Source: Hydractinia symbiolongicarpus
Lineage: Eukaryota > Cnidaria > Hydrozoa > Anthoathecata > Hydractiniidae
Direction: 5' to 3'
Length of the DNA: 64,000 nt
NCBI RefSeq assembly: GCF_029227915.1
Contig: NC_079887.1
Coordinates: 9,982,001 to 10,046,000, forward strand
Shown in pieces: positions 58,742 to 64,000 of this stretch. How positions within the stretch are numbered: position 1 is the first letter of the stretch; every line of letters starts with the position of its first letter. The translations under genes were made by a program, and so were the position numbers. The notes under the pieces are model-generated. The model saw nothing but the letters and a program-made list of their open reading frames with translations, ran no database searches and was not told the DNA's origin.

Positions 58742-59890
58742 TCAAAACGTATCGTTCGAACAGGATGAATTTGCGGGTGAATACGGCTGATTTTGAGAAG
58801 GTAGAGGTGGCGATTGCAGCATACCAGTATATGTATTTGCCATGGGATATGATGGGGTGTATGGAGTAAACGTTGAAGCTGCGAACATACGAGCATGATG
58901 GTTGGTAGGCATAGATTGGTGTTGTTTCTGCTCTTCATACTCGAAAAAAATATCCATGATTTTTTTCTTCAACCTTGGCCAATCTTTTAGTTCGCACTGG
59001 ACCAAACTGTCGGCCACTGTACTTCCAAAAATTTGGGCACGTTTTTCGACAGCAGATTGCGCTTCGCATCCATATGTAGAAGCTTGTTGCGGCCGGATTT
59101 CATGGTGATCAGCCCTTTGTGTGATGGAAGTTGTCAACGCTTTCCACAGTTCGGCTTTGGCACACTGCTCCTCCGTCATCTTCTTCTCCCGTCGTTTTTT
59201 AGGAGCAGGGGTACGTGGTTCATCCTCGTTCATTGTATCGACGGTCTCATCCATATCGCAAGTAATCTCAACGAAATCCATTTGATTATAATGGTCCCAG
59301 GTAGAAAAATATGCTTCGTTTACACCTGCACCAGAGGATCTTGATCCAATCTCCCTATTGCGCTCACTTCTATACTTTGTCAATGCGTTATGCCATGACG
59401 TTTTGAGCTCGTTTACGGTATACTTCCCATCAAAACGCTCACTCAGTTTGACCATCAGAGCTTCGCGCAACACTCTGTCTCTATAATCTTGTAGAGTGTG
59501 GTTCCAAAGCGCGGGATTTTCACGATAAAAATCAATCAATTCTTCCAACTCGTCGGACGAAAGTTGCGCTTTTTTCTTTTCTTTTGTTAGATCAGTTACG
59601 ATAAACTCCATTTGTTCATAAAACTTCCACTTTTTCGATGGAACTTCGCTTCCAGCATTACGTTTAACTTCACGGAGCATCGATGAACGAAGAGAATGGA
59701 ATGCTTTTTCTAGAAAATCACAGCTATACGCCCCCTCAAATTCAGTGACAAGGTCTATTTTCGCAGCTTCTTTTTTGTCTTTATTTTTGTAATATATATT
59801 CCCACTGTCCCATAACGTTGGGTTCGCTTTATAAAAGTTTATTAAAGTAACTTTCTCCTCGTCTGATAGTTTTTTCTTTTCATCCGCCAT
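58742..59890 (-). CDS. Harbinger-encoded MADF/BESS DNA-binding protein
   Basis: Second protein of the transposon. In PIF/Harbinger systems a Myb/SANT- or MADF-type partner binds the terminal DNA and helps bring the nuclease to the nucleus. The intact ORF of 382 aa starts MADEKKKLSDEEK. Two MADF-like repeats are visible: about residues 14-98 (LINFYKANPTLWD ... WKFYEQMEFI) and about 116-210 (LIDFYRENPALWN ... WDHYNQMDFV). A basic stretch (PKKRREKK) is a possible nuclear signal, and a BESS-like helix follows (DWPRLKKKIMDIFFEYE, about 305-322). The C-terminus is Pro/Ser/Tyr-rich. Its end is 110 bp from the nuclease end, tail to tail. Unlike its partner, it has no lesion. Confidence 0.9.
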   Translation of the reverse strand: MADEKKKLSDEEKVTLINFYKANPTLWDSGNIYYKNKDKKEAAKIDLVTEFEGAYSCDFLEKAFHSLRSSMLREVKRNAGSEVPSKKWKFYEQMEFIVTDLTKEKKKAQLSSDELEELIDFYRENPALWNHTLQDYRDRVLREALMVKLSERFDGKYTVNELKTSWHNALTKYRSERNREIGSRSSGAGVNEAYFSTWDHYNQMDFVEITCDMDETVDTMNEDEPRTPAPKKRREKKMTEEQCAKAELWKALTTSITQRADHHEIRPQQASTYGCEAQSAVEKRAQIFGSTVADSLVQCELKDWPRLKKKIMDIFFEYEEQKQHQSMPTNHHARMFAASTFTPYTPSYPMANTYTGMLQSPPLPSQNQPYSPANSSCSNDTF

Positions 59891-60045
59891 TTTCGCTATT
59901 TTCTCACTAGCTACTCTTCACTTGCAGTTCAACTTCTCAAGAAAAAAACTTGTTTATATCTTTCTGTGATTTGATTGGTCAATAAAATAATGCCTCAAAT
60001 AATTTTGTAAAATATTTGTTGCAGAAGGTGGGGACACGTGCAACA

Positions 60046-60140
60046 TTTGCTCCACAACAAATTTTTCAGCACATTTTGTCCCCGGAGCACGGGAGCAAAA
60101 TAGATTCAGATCTATTTTGTCCTCGAAGTTGTGGAGCAAA
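60046..60140. repeat. Nested inverted repeat in the Harbinger right subterminal region
   Basis: TTTGCTCCACAAC (60046-60058) pairs exactly with GTTGTGGAGCAAA (60128-60140). Inside it, ATAGAT/ATCTAT around 60100-60116 forms a second small hairpin. GAGCAAA-type motifs recur several times nearby, possibly binding sites for the element's own proteins. Confidence 0.6.
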
Positions 60141-60282
60141 ATGTTTGCTCCATGCAACATTTTTTTGCTGCATTGCAGTGAAAAATAGGCATGGGACACG
60201 AGTAATTTTTTTTATGCGCGTGCTATGCAGCAATGTTGCATAGCACGCGCATGAAAATGTTCCTCGTGGCGCCTTAGCTTTA

Positions 60283-60878
60283 AACTTAGCCTCGTGCTTT
60301 TGAAAAAATACGTTTAATAAACTCAATTTCATTTTATTCACTAAAAATTTACAAATTCTGATAATATAAAAAAATTTTCTAAGTAAAAATATCCTAAATA
60401 TAAAAAAACGTCCTAACATGGTCGCAGTGACAAAAGGGGAAACTTGTTACTTTACAGGGACAACAGTTCGCTGTTTCAAATCCCTTGAAAATTTTCTTTT
60501 TTGCCTTCAGTTGTGTTTAGTTTAAATATAATATCAATGTTTTAGGAAAAAAAATGTGTTTCAAATGTGCCTCAAAATTTTACCGCTAGTTTATTCAACC
60601 TATAGTTTTAAGTTTTAGTTTACGGTAAGGTACTTTTTCACTTCAGTTTCTTTGTACCCAGATAAAGATTATTTTATTTTTGTAAAACGGACAGCATTAT
60701 TATTTCTTCTACTCTCAAAATTTACCATATTTGTGAGATGACTAAATCATACAAACACTGATAATAATAGTCACTAACAAATCATATTCTTACACCTGTC
60801 CAAATGTCGACTGTGCAAATAACTGATAAGCTGTGTAATCTGTCGTTCGAGATTTAGGGACGAATGCAAGCATTAATC
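60283..60878. other. Spacer between the Harbinger element and the ATPase gene
   Basis: This is the 3' flank of the minus-strand ATPase, 596 bp. TGTTTCAAATCCC near 60474 is a weak B-box-like SINE remnant. Nothing else recognisable. Confidence 0.35.
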
Positions 60879-63800
60879 TTATTCCATTGGTATGCGTACA
60901 AACACGGAGGATGTCATGATGCTTTCATCATTGCCGTATACACTCCACGTCACGTCCATTTGACGCGGCTTCCAGTATAACGGACGTAATCCATTCAAAG
61001 TCACAAATAGTAAGCCTATGACGTCAGATAAAATGGCGACCCATAATGCAGTGTTGCCAACGAGAGCAGCCAGCACAAAAACTATTTTAATGAAAATGCC
61101 AGCAAATATATTCTGAAAGACAATTCTTCTACAATGCTTACTCAGCAAAAACAAATCTGGTATTTTCGTCAAGTTATCCGTCATTAAGGAGATGTCGGCC
61201 GATTGTACGGCAAGTGCAGTAGCTGACGGACCGATAGCAATACCAACGTCGGCAGCTGCTAGAGACGGACAGTCATTTACACCGTCGCCAATCATTGCGA
61301 TTACTGACTTCTTGTTGGTTTTCTACAAAAACGAGAAATTGTTTTCCTTATGACTGTCCAGGATAGATAAGGGTAGACACTCAAAAAGTGGAGGGCGAGA
61401 GTTGAAATGCCCGCGTTCCAAAATGTGTATACTTTAAGGACAAGAACGTTCGCAAATTTCACAAATTTTATGAAGTCCTATTCGCGATAGTATAACTATT
61501 TTCCACTCGCGAAAGTTTGTGGCAAAATATGTGTTAAGTTGTTTTTTCGTTGCACGAACGTTTTATAAATATTTATGAAAAGGTATTCAGGAAAGCAGGA
61601 CACAAAATCCTGAAGAAGGACCCGGGATTCTAAAAAAGGACACGACATATTCAAAGTCATAAGACTTTAAGGCAAACCCAGGACCAAGGAACTAACGGGA
61701 GTACTTGGAACCCAGTACTTTAAAAAATGTCCTAAAAAATGGGTAGGTTGGGTACGCAGCTTTTAATTTGCGCGTAAGTGCGCTGTAGCATAATCTAAAC
61801 ATTGACAAGTGACTTCGACAAATTGCGTGAACTTCGTATAGAATTGGCCTATGTAAAAACCTGTGGGGACAAACTTTGAAATTTCTCTCCTTGTCTCAAT
61901 ATATTTGGTGTGATTGCAGCACTGTCTTTAAATTCTTTTAGTCAAGAAACTGTGTGCTGCAACTTAATTTGCCAAGATTAATTTTAACAGGTTTTAAGTA
62001 AGTTTTCGCCCGAATTGGAATAATATATCGTAATATAATTTTTATATAATTTTTCTGTATATTTCCTGAAAATTGCTGCCTTATGGTTCGCGAAAATTAT
62101 AATCTTTACGAAATTACTAAAAAATTAATCTAGTTAGGGTGCAACTTGTTTAACTTTAAGTGAAACGACCATGTTTTTCATATAAAATAAACAAATTAAT
62201 ATCACCCCCTTCCCTTACCCTTCCCTAGTTACGTTAGGACAAGCAAACTAGGTAGCTGCAAATTAAAGATACATTTTAATGCTTTACACTTCTAATTTTC
62301 TTCTGCAACAACACCAATGTTGTTATGGTTGTATTTATTTCAGATCTCGAAAATTCATACGCTATATACGAAGAATGTACTGAAATCTTTTGATTAAATT
62401 TCACCTGTGTATATTTTACTCTTAACATATTAGTTGTTTTGAATTTGGATCCTTCTTGACTTCAATTTAACCCATCTTTCCTTTAAAATCTTACGTCTCC
62501 ATTTTGGTTCTTGGGACCTTAATCACAGTCCTGGGTCTTTTCCAGTCCTGGACTCTTCACATTATGTCCAACCCCTTAGTTTCCATATTTCGGGATGTCG
62601 AAAAACTGCCTTTCTGTTTTCTTTTATTTACTTTATGATCTACGTAAACTTAGAACCGCCTTAGAATCGAATCGGTTTAGAAAAGTCAAAAGCAGGTCAA
62701 ATTTGTACAGCCTGCAAAAAAACATACCCTTTTCTCTGTTATCCAGTCATACTTATCATTTGGTTTCATGTTAAACTTGCAAGTAGACAAGCCAACTTTC
62801 TTTTTAATCATCTCAGCAGGTCCTTGACTGTCACCAGTCAGCAAAGCACATTCAATGTCCTTGCTTAGCAATGTATGTACAGTAAGTGGTGCAGATTGAC
62901 GACATTTATCAGCAAGTCCTAGTACCAAGGATAGCTACAGCCGTTGAAATAAATAAGGATATTAAATTCAATGTCAAAGATAAAACTGAAGTATACGCAG
63001 AAGTTTTAAATTTAAAATAAGAGAGTTGTAATGTAATTTTTTCGCCATTTTTATGTTTATCTATACACTAGAATTTGTCTGAACTGCAAGAAAAATTTTA
63101 AACTTTCATAATATCTTCTAAAGAAGTTTTGGGTTTTCTCCAGAATTTTACTGTTACTATAAGATTAAAATACCAGGTAGCAATAATTAAAATTTGCATT
63201 TTGTGATACATATTGAACAATATACAAAATTTAAGAATAGAAGTTTTTATAAGTACAAAGTTTTCGTTGAATTTTTCACAATGTTTCTCTTAACACCAGT
63301 GAAGTTTGAAGTGCTGCTCAAAAACCTTCCTTATTTCCACATTTTCCCCAAATGTTAGTCATCTTTTTTATATTCAGGTTTTTTACTTCATGTCGGTTTA
63401 AAATATCTTCAAATGACCATCTGTCAACTCCCACCTAAATTTCCAATGTGGTCAAATTTTTGCGAAAATAGCTCAAAGTCAGGGGGTGGAAGTGGAGGGG
63501 GCTGGAAGTGAAGGAGGTGGTGGAAGAGTTGGAGGTGAACCCACAGGTCACTTAATTTTTGTTCGTTATTGCATCTATATGATGGAGTTTTTCATTCTGA
63601 TGCAGAGCGAAGTAACTTTTGTAAACAAGGCCAAAATTAACATATGTCAAATTGACAATAACCAGTGCCAAAATATTACTCTAATTCTAATTTAGGTTTA
63701 GTTTAACTCTTTACATGACAGGCTTTCTTTTCAAGCCTGCGTTTTAGCACCTGCTTTTTTTGCCTGCTTCTTGCTATAATTTTTGCCATGTTTCAAAGTT

Positions 63801-64000
63801 TATATAAGCTCACATAAATGGTGAAAATTTACCTCCTGTTCAATGGCAACAAATATCACGGTGAACCCATCTAAAGACCATTCTTCAAAACAACTTTTCG
63901 ACTCCACATCAACAATAACATTGTGTTTTTGCATTAATGCAGTGTTTCCAACGAACACTTTATTACCATTGATTATTCCACTTAAACCCATGCCACTTTC
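60879..64000 (-). CDS. P1B-type heavy-metal ATPase, C-terminal part (Zn/Cd/Pb-like)
   Basis: ATP-driven metal exporter; only the last three exons are in the window and the gene continues past 64000. Exons on the minus strand: 64000-63833 (partial), 62934-62728, 61322-60879; 272 aa seen, all phase 0. The nucleotide-binding part has SGMGLSGIINGNKVFVGN (the GxG region). The P domain has LADKCR, ALLTGDSQGP and MIGDGVNDCPSLAAADVG. The last two membrane helices read NIFAGIFIKIVFVLAALVG and LWVAILSDVIGLLFVTLNG. The Lys in the first and the Asp in the second are the P1B-2 (ZntA/CadA/HMA2-4) pattern, where the Asp helps bind Zn2+. Copper ATP7 proteins lack this arrangement. It ends in a short tail (VFVRIPME). 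It could be an old animal lineage gene or a transferred one; the introns show it is not a bacterial contaminant. Confidence 0.87.

Larger units (their letters stand above)
57164..60282. mobile_element. PIF/Harbinger DNA transposon with TTA target duplication
   Basis: The element spans 57167-60279 (3113 bp) between TTA at 57164-57166 and TTA at 60280-60282, the 3-bp duplication typical of PIF/Harbinger. The ends AGCTAAGGCGCCACGAGGAA and the matching inverted right end are identical over at least the first 20 bp. Both ends are also palindromic: 57173-57252 folds on itself, and 60214-60252 forms a perfect 15-bp-arm hairpin inside a larger imperfect one. The element carries a nuclease ORF (plus strand) and a MADF-domain ORF (minus strand) in tail-to-tail arrangement, the two-gene layout of the superfamily. 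The well-kept ends suggest recent insertion, but the nuclease ORF is broken. Confidence 0.93.

Noticed and set aside
60879-64000. Copper-transporting ATPase (ATP7) as the identity of the minus-strand gene
   Set aside because: The final membrane helices carry the Zn/Cd-class Lys and Asp pattern and end in LNGLRPL-like sequence, not the ATP7 pattern.

Overview
The window is AT-rich eukaryotic DNA. It holds animal-type genes cut by many GT-AG introns and a dense mix of short repeats (Helitrons, MITEs, tRNA-like SINEs, satellites). The protein set (acyl-CoA oxidase 3, D-amino-acid/D-aspartate oxidase, LMBRD2, RNF10, carboxypeptidase D, an Ig-domain membrane protein, a PIF/Harbinger transposon and a metal P-type ATPase) indicates a metazoan. 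A cnidarian, probably a hydrozoan, is my best inference from composition and repeat style. Nothing in the sequence names the species.

Layout. (1) 791-15232 and 16867-24182 are two tandem plus-strand ACOX3-like genes. Each has 16 coding exons with identical intron phases, and each ends in the peroxisomal signal SKL. (2) 25012-29478 is a 10-exon D-amino-acid/D-aspartate oxidase, also ending in SKL, so the first 29 kb is a block of peroxisomal H2O2-producing flavo-oxidases. (3) 29479-33279 is gene-poor with transposon debris. (4) 33280-35361, minus strand, is an intronless LMBRD2, head-to-head with RNF10 (35974-43258, plus strand, 15 coding exons). (5) 44401-52289 is a carboxypeptidase D-like gene with four carboxypeptidase repeats rather than the usual three; two look catalytic and two do not. 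(6) 54145-56945 is a single-Ig transmembrane protein with a long disordered tail containing six in-frame 24-bp repeats. (7) 57167-60279 is a complete-looking PIF/Harbinger element with a TTA target duplication, palindromic ends, a DDE nuclease ORF broken by one stop codon, and an intact MADF-domain partner on the other strand. (8) 60879 to the window end, minus strand, holds the last three exons of a P1B-type ATPase whose membrane residues fit the Zn/Cd/Pb class rather than the ATP7 copper class expected in an animal.

Gene models were built by hand from splice sites, reading phase, comparison of the two ACOX copies and remembered family sequences. No search was run. Exon edges are strongest where the two ACOX copies agree, and weakest at the CPD exon 1/2 junction and at the 5' ends of the Ig gene and the Harbinger nuclease. 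No convincing functional tRNA, rRNA or CRISPR was seen.
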